64,000 nt of DNA from NCBI GenBank assembly GCA_037126765.1, contig JBBCBC010000035.1:1116001-1180000 (forward strand), written 5' to 3'. The position numbers and the translations under genes are program-made. This document shows positions 1-10,830 of the stretch, one piece after another. The first letter of the stretch is position 1. Every line of letters begins with the position of its first letter. Origin of the DNA: Stenogyne calaminthoides. Its lineage: Eukaryota; Streptophyta; Magnoliopsida; Lamiales; Lamiaceae. Under the pieces are notes generated by a model that was given only the letters and a program-made list of their open reading frames with translations, did not search any database and was not told where the DNA came from.

Positions 1-600
1 CGACATTTCACGGTTTTGAAATATTCATATAGCTTTTCCTTTTCTTGTGTAAAGATCTCCTTTAGTTCTTTCCTAAATGTGATGCGGCTCTTCATTGGAA
101 AACTTGGACGCAAAGACTTGATGAACTCAACAAAGTATTCATGCTCAACTATATTGAAAGGATACTCATGCATGATTATTGCTATATAAAATTTTCTCAA
201 GCTAGCTTCTTGATCGTACCTATAAGGTTCAACAGTTGTGACACTGTCCTTCTTTTCCACTTTCAGTAGTTGTTGACCAGACAAAATATTGTGTTTGTTC
301 TTCAAGTGGTTCCATAATGTTGTTGTTCCATTTGTACTCTCACCTCTAGCTTTGTGTTTGCATCTATTGCAGTGTGCCCAAACTATCTCAGTCTTCTTAG
401 TCTTCTTGCCATCCTCCTCAATGGTTTCCTTGGCCCTAGCAGAGTGCTTCCAAATCTCCAATGTAGTCTTCTTTTGTTTCTTTGCTTGAGGCTCGTCATG
501 CACTTCTTTATCACATGCATCAACATCAATAAGATTTTCTGTTGTAGATGATACAACCAAATTTCTTGCACTTTCCCTACATAAACCATTTTCAAAGAAT
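1..600 (-). CDS. hAT-superfamily transposase fragment with BED zinc finger (partial)
   Basis: Reading the minus strand from about 600 down to position 1 gives one open frame with no stop, which continues past the window edge. It contains a BED zinc finger: a tryptophan (IWKHSA), then C-x2-C (HCNRC) and H-x4-H (HLKNKH), at roughly 460-300. After it comes the conserved hAT segment AIIMHEYPFNIVEHEYF and a basic helix (FIKSLRPSF). This order is that of plant RICESLEEPER/DAYSLEEPER-type hAT proteins, in which the BED finger binds DNA and the catalytic RNase-H-like domain lies downstream, here outside the window. No in-frame ATG was found between the upstream stop near 657 and the finger, so this is either a second exon or a broken copy. 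Whether it is an active transposase or a domesticated one cannot be told from this fragment. Confidence 0.78.
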
Positions 601-1877
601 ATTCTTGAATTAATGGGAAATAATATGAAACAAAGCAGAAAAATTAATGAGTTCTTGAATTAATTCAGATTAAATTAAACTGGAGATCTATCATAATTTC
701 TTGGATGGATGTGCTAGGTTTGGGAAGGACATTCAAAGGCTGTGAAGAGGCAGCATCGGACATCTGTGACAATGGATCTCCTTCCACTTGCCCAATTTGA
801 TTCACAGTTCGCCCAATCTGATTTCAGTTTGCCCAATCTGATTCACATTATTTAAAGCACAAAATTCGCCCAATTTTAGCAACATAGTAAACCCCCTTTT
901 ATAAGAAATACACCACCAAGTCAAGTTTATTATTTTAACAAATATTTTTTTTATTTAAATCTAAATCGAGAAATACTTAAGCAAATATCAAATAACATAT
1001 TACACAATCATAAAAACTTGATAATACATAATGGTGTCTTCTCACACAAGAAGACCGGAAATTATAATATGCTGAAGTGACAAGAAATTATTAGCATAAT
1101 AATACACTACATTTTCCTCATTTTAAATGTGAAGCCAAACTGCACAATGTCAATAAGCAGCTCAGATTGAGCAAAGAAAAATCAGTAAATAGATGCACTA
1201 CTATACAAACATCTTAGAAGCAATTTAACTCTAGCCACCAACAAAATAACAACAGGTTTCCAAATCATCACAAACACAGTATAGAAGCAATAAACCACTT
1301 TAGTAAATATACTTTTCAAGGCATAAATATCTTTTTGTTTACATATATAACACCAAAATCCACTAAATATATAATTTTTAAGCAATTTAAATTGCACATT
1401 AGCATCAAATCAATTCCGAAAAATGAAAAGGAGAAGAAATAAACACTGATTTCCCAGTGTTCAAAGCATAAACTTTGTTGAAAAGCATAAACCCTAACTT
1501 CACTTTAAACAAACAAACAATTAAAAAAAGTTCACTAGTGAAAGCAAGAACCAAAAGATTACAATTTTATTCAATCACATAACAGTTCAATGAAGTGAAT
1601 GTTTAATTTCACCATGTAATAAACCATAACGCCAAAATAAAAAAAAAAGTACCCGGAGAAAATTGACTGTCAATTTGTTGCGTCTCTTCGTTGGTTGGTT
1701 GGGCGGTCGACGACGGGGGTCGGGGTTAGGGGTGCAAGGGCCGAAAAGGGAAGGAAAGGAGAGGGGCGGCAGCGGACGGACGCTGGGGAGTGGGGATTGC
1801 CGGATTGGGGGTGAGGAAATGTTTAGGCTTTTAATAAGGCCCAATAATATTATAGGCTTATTATGTAAAATAAAATA
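601..1877. other. Non-coding stretch between the hAT fragment and LTR family A
   Basis: No credible gene was seen. It is AT-rich except for a GC-rich block near 1680-1815 that is pyrimidine-rich on the minus strand. That block could be the 5' leader or promoter of the minus-strand hAT gene, which is inference only. A small direct repeat lies at 785-880. Confidence 0.5.
785..880. repeat. Short tandem repeat, about 20 bp unit
   Basis: The core GCCCAATYTGATT occurs three times at about 20 bp spacing (near 790, 810, 830). A fourth, partial copy (GCCCAATTTTAG) lies near 867. It sits upstream of the minus-strand hAT frame. Confidence 0.6.
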
Positions 1878-3647
1878 TGAAGGTCACGATTAAAACCAAT
1901 TTTGCGCGTGCGGAAGCGAAACATGTCGTGTGAAGCATATAAAACAGGGGTGAGGGAATGGTGATACCAAATTTTTCGCTTTTAAGAAAGATGTGTGTTG
2001 TTTTGCTTGTAATCGAATGCGTATGATAAGTATGAACATAAAGCAGTAAAGAACACACGATATTTTATAGTGGTTCGGACGAAACCCGCCCTACATCCAC
2101 TCTTCCCTTAACACAGGGGAACCTTAACCTACTTTAACCTGAGGGACTTATACCCCTCACGGGATGGCCGAGATGTTTACCGAGTTCGCACTCAAGCAGG
2201 ACTTATCTCCCTTACGGGATTGCCGATAGATGTTTACTGAGTTCACACTCAAGCGGGACTTATCACCCTCACGGGATTGCTGATAGATGTTTATTGAGTT
2301 CACACTCACCTACAAACTTATCCTATCAAGCTGATTTGGGTAAGGTTTGTTTGGTTTCCAACTAGGTTGAGATTTTCCCTTACATTTGTTTAGCCTCAAT
2401 GCTAAGGATGGGAAAATCTCTCTAAGCTTAGGAATAACATTTGTGCTTAGATCTAGGGTAGAACACTTCTTGAATATATGTGTGTATTTCTAGCTCTGTG
2501 TTCTATGGTGGGAATGCTTGAGTATATATGATTGGGAGCACAATTCCTGTTGAATGCCTTAGCCGTGCTACGATCAGGCCATATTTCAGGACTCGCATCA
2601 TCTGGCACACGACCTTGGCTGGGAACTGCTGGAACCCATATCTTCTTAGCTCTGTAGCATTGTTTGCTACATTCTCCACACTCTTTCGCATTAATTCCAC
2701 ATTTGATAATGAAGGAAGAACTTGTATTTATAGTGTGGATTTGAATGTTACCGTTGGAGAGAATCACATTCAAATCCATACTACTTTGTGGCTTTTTGCA
2801 GCTTTTCCAGTCTTGTCGTCTTCCTCTCATTGGTCCACGTCAGCTGAATCTAACGGCTACATTCTTCAGTTTCTTCTGAGTCTCTAACGGCTATATTCCT
2901 CAGGATCTTCTGAGTCTCAGGATCTTCAGTTCTATCTGAGCCTTCAGGTTATCTGAGCTGTCTAAACCTTCAGGTTATCTGAGTTATCTGAGCCTTCAGG
3001 TTATCTAAGCCTCAGGTTACTCAGGGTTCTTGATTTAGAAGACTTCTCTTCAGCGGACCTTGTCTGATCAGGCATACTGACACTCAGGCTTACTGAGTTC
3101 AGTTCTTCGAGTTCAGACATACTGACCCTCAGGTCACTTGACTCAGGCTATTTGATTTCTTCTTTGCCTGATCTGATCAGCTCGACTGATCAGATCAACA
3201 TATCTTCACGATCATCTCAGGATAGCATCAGGTCATCTGCAATCAGGTTGGCATATCAGATTATCATATCTGATCTTGATCACGTCTGATCTCGATCAGT
3301 CTCATCTGCTCTTCTTCATATCTGATCTCGATCACGTCTGATCTTGATCAGTCTCATCTGCTCATCGTCTGATCTGCAACCTTCTCTTCTGATTTGCTGG
3401 CTTTAGGTTTTACTTCACTTCTGATTTTGCACAGCTCATCAGTTGACTCCAGAACTCATCTAACTCATCTGATCTCGATCATTCTCGTCTGCAGCCTCGT
3501 CTGATCTAGATCTTCTTCTTCTAATTTCGTGAGTTCCCCCTCAATTTGTTCTTTCGTTCCCCCTTAACTTGTTATCTGTAAATTAGCTTGAATAACACAA
3601 GTTAATAATGTTTTGGCATAAATTATCAAAACTAAAATATCCCAACA
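1878..3647 (-). repeat. 3' LTR of element A (1.77 kb)
   Basis: In the minus sense it begins TGTTGGGATATTTTAG at 3647 and ends near 1878 at a degenerate terminus. A TATA box (TATAAATA, minus) lies at 2732-2725. It is preceded by an inverted repeat (arms 2777-2766 and 2748-2737) enclosing CTCCAACGG. The region 2880-3530 is full of short repeats built on CTGAG, TTCAGG and TGATC words. Confidence 0.85.
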
Positions 3648-3790
3648 ATTTCCCACTCTTTTGATAATGACGCCAAAATATTTGAAAAATATGCATTTAC
3701 AGAGATCGGGTTTTTGTTTTAAAAATTAGATCAGTTCAGGCGATCACTTTGAAAATAGTGATCTGTTGAACAACCTTCTCTGATACCAAT
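3648..3790 (-). other. Internal region of element A: PPT and tRNA-Met primer-binding site
   Basis: Only 143 bp separate the two LTRs. Next to the 3' LTR, 3648-3661 reads in the minus sense as a polypurine tract ending GGGAAAT. Next to the 5' LTR, 3790-3778 reads ATTGGTATCAGAG, the standard plant initiator tRNA-Met site. Nothing else is recognisable. Confidence 0.8.
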
Positions 3791-4194
3791 TGAATGTCCC
3801 GATTAAAACCGATTTTGCGCGTACGGAAGCGAAACATGTCGTGTGAAGCATATAAAACAGGGGTGAGGGAATGGTGATACCAATTTTTTCGCTTTTAAGA
3901 ACGATGTGTGTTGTTTTGCTTGTAATCGAATGGGTATGATAAGTATGAACATAAAGCAGTAAAGAACACACGATATTTTATAGTGGTTCGGACGAAACCC
4001 GCCCTACATCCACTCTTCCCTTAACACAGGGGAACCTTAACCTACTTTAACCTGCGGGACTTATACCCCTCACGGGATGGCCGAGATGTTTACCGAGTTC
4101 GCACTCAAGCGGAACTTATCTCCCTTACGGGATTGCCGATAGATGTTTACTGAGTTCACACTCAAGCGGGACTTATCACCCTCACGGGATTGCC
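3791..4194 (-). repeat. Truncated 5' LTR of element A
   Basis: The roughly 400 bp nearest the primer-binding site, nearly identical to 1878-2282. It ends at about 4194, where GC-rich copia leader starts with no visible target duplication. The junction therefore reflects a deletion or recombination. Confidence 0.8.
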
Positions 4195-5068
4195 GAGGCA
4201 TGGCGAGGCACGGGCAGGCGGTGCCTGCCGAGGCTGATTCGACCAAGGGGCCGGCCGGATGCGGGCGTGCATCCCGGCTGTGAGCTACTTGGTGTGGCGT
4301 TTCGAGACGAAGATCTTTTCGAGACGATCGAGTGGGAGAAATTCAAGACGGCGTTTCTTCAAAATCAAGCCAAGAAAAATCAAACATGACAATTGGATAA
4401 TTTGTGCCCAATATGTTTATTTTTCCTCTTTGATTGATTTATTGTTGTGATTTCTTGTGCTTTATTTAATTTGTTTAAATGTGTTTGCATGAGAATTGCC
4501 CAATGAAAAATCTCACCCTTCAAAAATTACTAAGTATGTTTAAATAATTAATTGAAAATTTTATTCCGGATAATAAAATTGAATTAATTTTGACCTCCAT
4601 GATTTATTTATTTGTGAATTCTTTTGGAGAAATTCCCCTACCTGGACGGTCAAAAGATAGCTTTCACATGAATAAATTCAAGTTGATGATTGTGGATTAT
4701 TACTAGTGGCGATTTATGATCCTCCCCACGAGGCTCGTTCAAAGCGAAATAATAATTTCAGATTTAATCATGGTTATTACTTAGGTATAAAATTGATATG
4801 CATATACTTCCCTCAAGTCCCCCTGCCAATTTTATATTGGTCAAGGGAGCAAACTATTAATCTGGATATTAAAGGTTTGTAATTGTTCTTGTTTATAACC
4901 TGCTTGAATGTGTTTAAATAACGACCCACCCCACGTGGCTTATTTAAACTGTTTTGAGATGTTGGCTGATGCATGTTCATATTTTTTTTGAGATTTTAAT
5001 ATGAAACATGTGATCGAATTTTGTGATATATTTGTGCTTATGCATATTATTATTTATTTCAGTTCATC
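4195..5068 (+). other. Copia leader upstream of gag
   Basis: Non-coding leader matching the leader of the second copia element (about 37930-38398), including the shared words GAGTGGGAGAA and GTGCCCAATATG. Its first 80 bp are GC-rich, the tail of a GC-rich tract preserved more fully in the second element (37495-37930). Confidence 0.7.
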
Positions 5069-5960
5069 ATGTCACAACCTTTTAATCCACTGTTCAATAT
5101 ACTTAAAGACAATTTGCTTACTGGTGAAAACTTCGTTGATTGGAATCGTAAACTTACTATTGTCCTCACTGCACAAAGCCATAACTAGGTTCTCACTACA
5201 CCTAAACCAGAAAAGCCAAAAGATGAGTCAACTAAAATGGTTAAGAAAGAGTATGCTGACTGGGAGCGTTCCAACGAAATGGCAAAGTGTACCATCTTGG
5301 CTTCAATGTGAGATGTGTTGCAACACCAACACCAAAATGTTGAGACCGCTGCAGACAACATGACTAGTCTTAAAGCGATGTTTCAACATCAGAACCGTGT
5401 GGCTCGTCAGATCACCATGAGGGACTTGCTCTCTATGAAAATGGTGGAGGGAACGCCCGTAAGGGAGCACGTTCTCCAGATGATGGCTCACCTTAACAAA
5501 CTTGAGGTACTTGGAGCTGAATACGACATCGAGACCCAAATTAATTTCGTGCTCCACTCTCTGCCGAAAAGTTTTGAACAGTTCATGCTGAAATACCAGA
5601 TGAATAATTAGAAGTTCTTGATGCCTGATCTATTGCAAGCTTTGGTCTCGGCAGAGGCGATATTGGGGCAAAAGAGCTAAGCCTTGGTGGAAATGGACCT
5701 TCTTCTTCTTCTAGGCCAAGGGGTGGTAAGAACAAGAAAAAGGACAAAGTCACATGCAAGTGAACTCAAGTGTTGCCAATGGCAAAGAAAAGGTGAAGGG
5801 AGGTAGAGGAGTGAGCAAGCCAGCTAAGGGGAAGTGTTTTAACTGCGGTGAAAAAGGACATTGGAGGTCAGCCTGTTCCAAACCCAAAAGGAATGGAAAG
5901 AAAGGTAATTCTCACGCACTAGTTGTTGAAACTTGCTTAGCGGCCAGATGCCTCCCATTT
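5069..5960 (+). pseudogene. gag: Copia gag polyprotein, nonsense-mutated, with CCHC zinc knuckle
   Basis: Starts at the ATG at 5069 (MSQPFNPLF...), followed by the Ty1/copia gag signature with a tryptophan in NFVDWNRKL. In-frame stops interrupt it within 120 bases, again near 5311 and at 5609-5611, while the frame is otherwise kept to about 5680. Conserved gag text such as LHSLPKSFEQF and MMAHLNKLEVLG lies at 5315-5611. The nucleic-acid-binding knuckle CFNCGEKGHWRSAC (C-x2-C-x4-H-x4-C) is in another frame, near 5840-5880. Gag would package RNA in virus-like particles; this copy cannot make an intact protein. At least two of the stops can be explained by single C-to-T or G-to-A changes, as expected of methylated, silenced copies. 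Confidence 0.88.
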
Positions 5961-5961
5961 A

Positions 5962-7051
5962 TGGGTAGTGGATACGGGATCCACTGATCATGTTTGTTTC
6001 ACTTTACAGGGGTTCAAGCGGACCCGACAACTTAGTGAGAGTGAGATCCTCATCACACTGGGCAATGCTATTTAGAGTGACAAAATTGAAGCGAAAGGGA
6101 GAAGTGCACCCGCTTTTTGAAGACAGAGTTTTAATTTTAAGAGATGTTCTTTACGTTCCAAATTTTAGAAAGAATTTAATTTCAGTTTCTAAACTTTACC
6201 TTGATGGATATTCGGTTACTTTTAATAAAGTTGTTACCATTTCTATTTATGATAAATTTATCTGTCATGGAACGTTGTCGAATAATCTCTATACAATTAA
6301 CTGTGCACACCACTCACGAAATGCATCCTATAACACATCAATTGTTTCCGAGAAAAAAAAACGTTCATCAGACGTGAACGAGACACTTCTATGGCATCTA
6401 AGATTGGGACATATTAATCCAAAGAGGATCCAAAGGTTGGTGAAAGACGATTCACTGGAGTTTCTCCAAGTTGAACCAATTCCAACCTGCGAATCATGTT
6501 TGGAGGGTAAAATGACCAAGAGGGCATTCGGAGCCAAGGGGAATAGAGCCAAAGAAGTGTTAGAAATCGTTCACACAGACGTATGTGGTCCAATGTCAAC
6601 CAAAGCAAGGGGAGGTTATGAGTATTTCGTCACTTTTATTGATGACTACTCAAGGTACGGTTATATTTTCGTTATGAATCATAAATCTGAAACCTTTGAG
6701 AAATTAAAAGAATTTAAGGCTCAAGCAGAGAATCATAGGGAAAAACGTATCAAGTCTCTACGATCCGATCGTGGAGGCGAGTACCTCAGCGATGAGTTTT
6801 TGAACTACTTGTCTGATAAAGGGATTCAATCCCAGCTAACTGCACCCGGAACCCCTCAACAAAACGGGGTTGCAGAGCGAAGAAACATAACTCTTTTGGA
6901 AATAATTAGATCTATGATGAGTTATGCGGATCTTCCCAAGTCGTTCTGGGGTCATGCCTTAGAAACAGCGGCCTACATTCTGAACTTGGTGCCATCCAAA
7001 TCGGTTCCCAAAACTCCCAAAGAATTGTGGATCGGGCGCAACCCCGTTTGA
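5962..7051 (+). pseudogene. pol: Copia pol, protease and integrase part (frameshifted)
   Basis: The aspartic protease active site appears as WVVDTGSTDHVC from 5962, in a frame that stops at 6073-6075. The pre-integrase and integrase parts continue in another frame (about 5990-7051). There the HHCC zinc-binding region is visible as LWHLRLGH, then CESC. Catalytic acidic residues lie in VHTDVCGP, IDDYS and SDRGGEY, followed by GVAERRN. The frame is lost again at about 7049, just before MKIWGC. The domain order (integrase before RT) marks it as copia rather than gypsy. Protease matures the polyprotein and integrase inserts the cDNA; neither is intact here. Confidence 0.9.
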
Positions 7052-8117
7052 GACACATGAAGATTTGGGGGTGTTCGACCTATGTGTTGGACAAGGAAGC
7101 GGGAAAATTGGATCCTCGATCAGAATTAAGGTTGTTTGTAGGATACCCCGAGGGAACAAAAGGGTGTATGTTCTATGGTCCCGAAGATCAAAAGGTGGTA
7201 ATAAACACCCACTTTAGATTTTTGGAAGAAGACTATATGAACAAAAGAAAACCCAGAAGTGAGATTACCTTAAATGAGCTAAGGGGGCTAACCTCAGTGC
7301 TAACTGTACAAGATGACATACCAAATGACACACTTACACAACCGGAACCTCGTCGTAGTGGGAGGGTTGTGAGACAGCCCGAGAGATTCATGGGGATAGG
7401 AGAGTCCTCGGACTTGATTCCCGGACAAGACGAATCAGACCCATGGACATATGACGAGGCAATCCAAGAAAAGGATGCAGTTTCTTGGCAAACAGCAATG
7501 AAAGCCGAAATGAGTTCTATGGATCATAACAGAGTGTGGGAGCTAGTAGAACCACTTAATGGGGTCAAACCCATTGGTTGCAAGTGGGTATACAAGAGAA
7601 AAAGAGGACTGGACGGGAAGGTGGAAACCTTCAAGGCAAGGCTTGTGGCGAAAGGTTATACTCAGAAAGAAGGGATCGACTATGAGGAAACTTTTTTGCC
7701 CATAGCAATGCTCAAGTCCATCCGAATTCTCTTGTCGATTGCTGCGCATCTCGACTTTGAAATCTGGAAAATGGATGTCAAGACGGCTTTCCTTAACGGA
7801 AGTCTTGATGAAGAAATCTATATGCAACAACCCCAAGGCTTCATTGAAAAAGGCCAAGAACACCTAGTATGTAAGCTCATGAAGTCCATTTACGGACTCA
7901 AACAGGCATCCAGAGCTTGGAACCAATGTTTTGATCATGTTATAAAGTCCTATGGGTTTGATCAAAACGAGTTCGAAAGTTGTGTGTACAAAAAGTGTGT
8001 CGGAACTGCATTGGTATTCTTAGTACTATACGTAGACGACATTCTAATCATCGGGAATGATGTAAAGGTGTTATCAGACGTAAGGGCATGGCTTTCAAAC
8101 AGTTTGATATGAAGGAC
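7027..8117 (+). pseudogene. pol: Copia reverse transcriptase part
   Basis: The longest surviving frame, about 360 residues. The end of integrase (MKIWGCSTYVLD, LFVGYP) is followed by the copia RT core: W-x-L-V pre-core, CKWVYKRK, ARLVAKGYTQ, ETFLPIAMLKSIRILL, MDVKTAFLNG and LMKSIYGLKQASRAW. The catalytic box is LYVDDILIIGND, with both aspartates present. Family members usually read ETFSPVA, so the leucine is a change. The frame breaks after the YVDD region near 8100, and the rest of RT follows in another frame. Confidence 0.92.
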
Positions 8118-9045
8118 TTAGGGGAAGCCGCGCACATCCTTGGGATCAAGATCACTCGAGATCGCAAGAAAATGATGATAGGCTTATCGCAAGCTTCATA
8201 CATAGACACTGTCTTGAAACGATTCAACATGCAGGATTCCAAGAAAGGCTTCGTACCTTTCAGACATGGAATCCATCTATCCAAGGAAATGTGTCCTAAG
8301 ACACAAAAGAAGATAGATGACATGAAAGGCATTCGATATGCTTCGGCTGTCGGAAGCCTTATGTATGCAATGTCAGTAGTGAGACCGATATCCGCTTTGC
8401 CGCTTGGCATGGTGGCAAGATATCAAAGTAACCCGGAAAGAACATTGACGGCAAAAAAAACATTCCAAGTATCCAAAAGAACTCGAGATAGAATGTTGAT
8501 TTATCGATCGATAGTCTAATCCCCATCGGCCACACGGACTAGGATTTTCAATCAGACTTAGATTCCAGAAAATCTACCTCCGGTAGTGTGTTTTGCATAG
8601 GGGAGGAGCCATGACATGGAGAAGCGTTAAGCGTAAATGCATCGCAGATTCTACCATGGAAGCCGAATATGTAGTCGCTATGAGGCAAAACAAAAGAAGC
8701 GGTTTGACTCAAGAACTTCCCGGTGGACTTGGATGTAGTTCCGAACTTGCCCAAAGACAATCATCGCTTTATTGTGACAATGCCGAGCAAATTGCAAATT
8801 CAAGGAACCAAGAGCCCACAAGGCCAAAGAAACACATTGAAAGGAAATACCATCTTATACGAGAAATCGTTAAGAGAGGAGATATAGAGGTGACAAAGAT
8901 CGCGTCGGAAGACAACCCAGCGCATCCATTCACAAAGGGTCCGCCTCGTAATACATTCGAGACACATGGGAAGGAATGGGTGTCAAGACCGCTACTAATC
9001 TGCTTTGAGTATAAGTGGGAGAAATTATTAGGTTCGTGTAGGTGA
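8088..9045 (+). pseudogene. pol: Copia RT end and RNase H (fragmented)
   Basis: 8088-8519 carries the RT C-terminal segment (FDMKDLGEA, ILGIKITRDR, SQASYIDTVLKRF, YASAVGSLMYAM). A region around 8520-8592 is out of frame. 8593-9045 carries RNase H: ADSTMEAEYV with its glutamate, LYCDNAEQIA with its aspartate, HIERKYHLIREIV and PAHPFTKG. RNase H removes the RNA template during cDNA synthesis. At least two frame changes separate these blocks, so the gene is dead. Confidence 0.88.
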
Positions 9046-9104
9046 CATTAGATGTCACGACAGAACTACACGAGACATGTTTGAGTATACTTAAAAGCAG
9101 ACTT

Positions 9105-9122
9105 TGAGTATAAGTGGGAGAT
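9105..9122 (+). other. Polypurine tract of the copia element
   Basis: AAGTGGGAGATTG-type purine-rich run ending immediately at the 3' LTR (TGTTGGGATTATAC at 9123). The same upstream text (TTTGAGTATAAGTGGGAG) also occurs near 9004-9021, so the tract region has been duplicated about 100 bp upstream. Confidence 0.75.
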
Positions 9123-10830
9123 TGTTGGGATTATACTGAAAAGTATGCTTTTACTTTGTATAATAAAAACTGAATTTCAGACTCATTTACTGAAATAAAT
9201 TGTTTATCATTGATGCTTTAAATATCATCGAATGTTACATATATTTACTGCATAACTGTTCAATAAATAATACGTGTTACATTGTAGTTAATTTAGTGAT
9301 ACCAGATCACAGAAGATTAAATTAATAGTCCCTTGTAACCAAAAGTACACCATTCACGACCTAGATGGAAATGAACAATCCATCGTGAAAGGTTGAAGTG
9401 TAAGGCTCAGATTGACTTGTCTTGACCAAGAGATTACACTAGTGCATGACTGATGCACTGAATAGGACCTACAGGAGGACAAATTCTTCAGAACTGAACA
9501 AGGAAGAATTAGATCACAATGGTTCGTTATTTCTTAATCTTCGTCCCTTAAATAGGATCACGTGTGGTTGGTAACTATTGCTTTGACTTATCACGGGTAG
9601 AGAATCAACGAGATTCAGTACTTTATATCTTGGGCAATATTATTGGTCACATGCGATTGCTAAGATTTAATACGGAGAATCGTGTGCAAGTACGCTTGTT
9701 TGATTTGCCCCCTTGGGAGGTTCATAAGATTTATCATACCAAATCTTGCAAGTGGAACTAGTTTCCGGTATGGATAATAATGTTGAACCGTTCCTTAACC
9801 AAGGACAAAAGATATTAATTAATGGAAAGCTATTTCAGTGGCTTGAATTAATTAATGGGCTAAATAATCTTAAACACGGGAAATAATAACCGGGAGCCAT
9901 ATTGACTGTAATATGGGTTAAGATGGATAGTGCAATATTAATTATGTAGTGGGATTAATTAATATTTATGGGCTTGAATAATATTGTGGCTCAATATTGA
10001 TAATTCAAGATCCATTGGAAGGTCCAATCTTAATTCTCCTAAAGGCCCCCCAAGTAACCCAACATAAAGTCCAATAACTGAAAAAGGTGTTTAAAAATAA
10101 AATAAATTTGTTGCTTATTTTTTCCTCATTTTTCGAAAATTATGGATAAAATGGGAGAAAGATTTTCTTTGAATTTTGTTGTGGAATGAAGATATGTATT
10201 CTTGGAATACAAGATTATCTCATTAAATTCAAGAAATCTCCCACTTGGTTATTCATATAGTAAATTTTGAAATTTTTTAATAATTAAAGGAAAGAAAGAT
10301 TTTCTTGAAAAGATATTATGGAAGATATGTATTTCTTGAAATACAAGTATATCTCATAAATTCAAGAAGATCCAAATCTTGGATTCTTTCCTCTTAATTT
10401 TCGAAAATTTCATAACAAGATGAGGTGGGATTTTTGTGGAATATTTTAATTATGGAGAAAATAATATATGAGATATATTCAAGATTTCTTTGAGATCAAG
10501 AAAAGATTTTCCCACATTGTTTTTTCCCCAAATTTTCGACCACCACCCCATCTATAAATAGGGGATGATTCTTTCATTCCCAAGTACAATTCCATGTGCT
10601 GGAAAAATTAGTAAATCCACAAAGGTGGTGCAACAAATTTTTTATTTTCCTTTTTGTTAATTGTTCGCGAGCATCCTTCCACCGGATTGTCGAGTAAGGA
10701 CTATGGAATACTTGGGAAGACTTTTTGGTGTGTTTAATAGACGAGACCATTGCCACTCCAAGAGGTTAGTTCACGTAAACCCGTAGCAATTCCGCATGCT
10801 TAGGATTTATGTGAACTGTTTATATGAATG
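9123..10830 (+). repeat. Copia 3' LTR, left portion
   Basis: Begins TGTTGGGATTATAC. It has a TATA box (TATAAATA) at 10553-10560, followed by AGGGGATGATT, the likely transcription start region. It is broken at 10830 by the nested composite insertion and continues at 18781. Its closest relative here is the solo LTR at 30830-32680. Confidence 0.85.

Larger units (their letters stand above)
1878..4194 (-). mobile_element. Non-coding LTR retrotransposon, family A, truncated
   Basis: On the minus strand the order is 5' LTR (4194-3791, truncated), a 143 bp internal region (3790-3648), then a full 3' LTR (3647-1878). The internal region holds a primer-binding site and a polypurine tract but no room for coding sequence. 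The overlap of the two LTRs (1878-2282 versus 3791-4194) is nearly identical, so the insertion looks fairly recent. At 4194 the 5' LTR stops abruptly and copia leader sequence begins, so the outer end and one target-site copy are lost. Family A shares its LTR start with element D further along. A non-autonomous element mobilised in trans is the likeliest reading. Confidence 0.8.

Noticed and set aside
2528..2887. Overlapping plus and minus ORFs around 2450-2890
   Set aside because: Inside the A-family LTR and generated by its inverted repeat.
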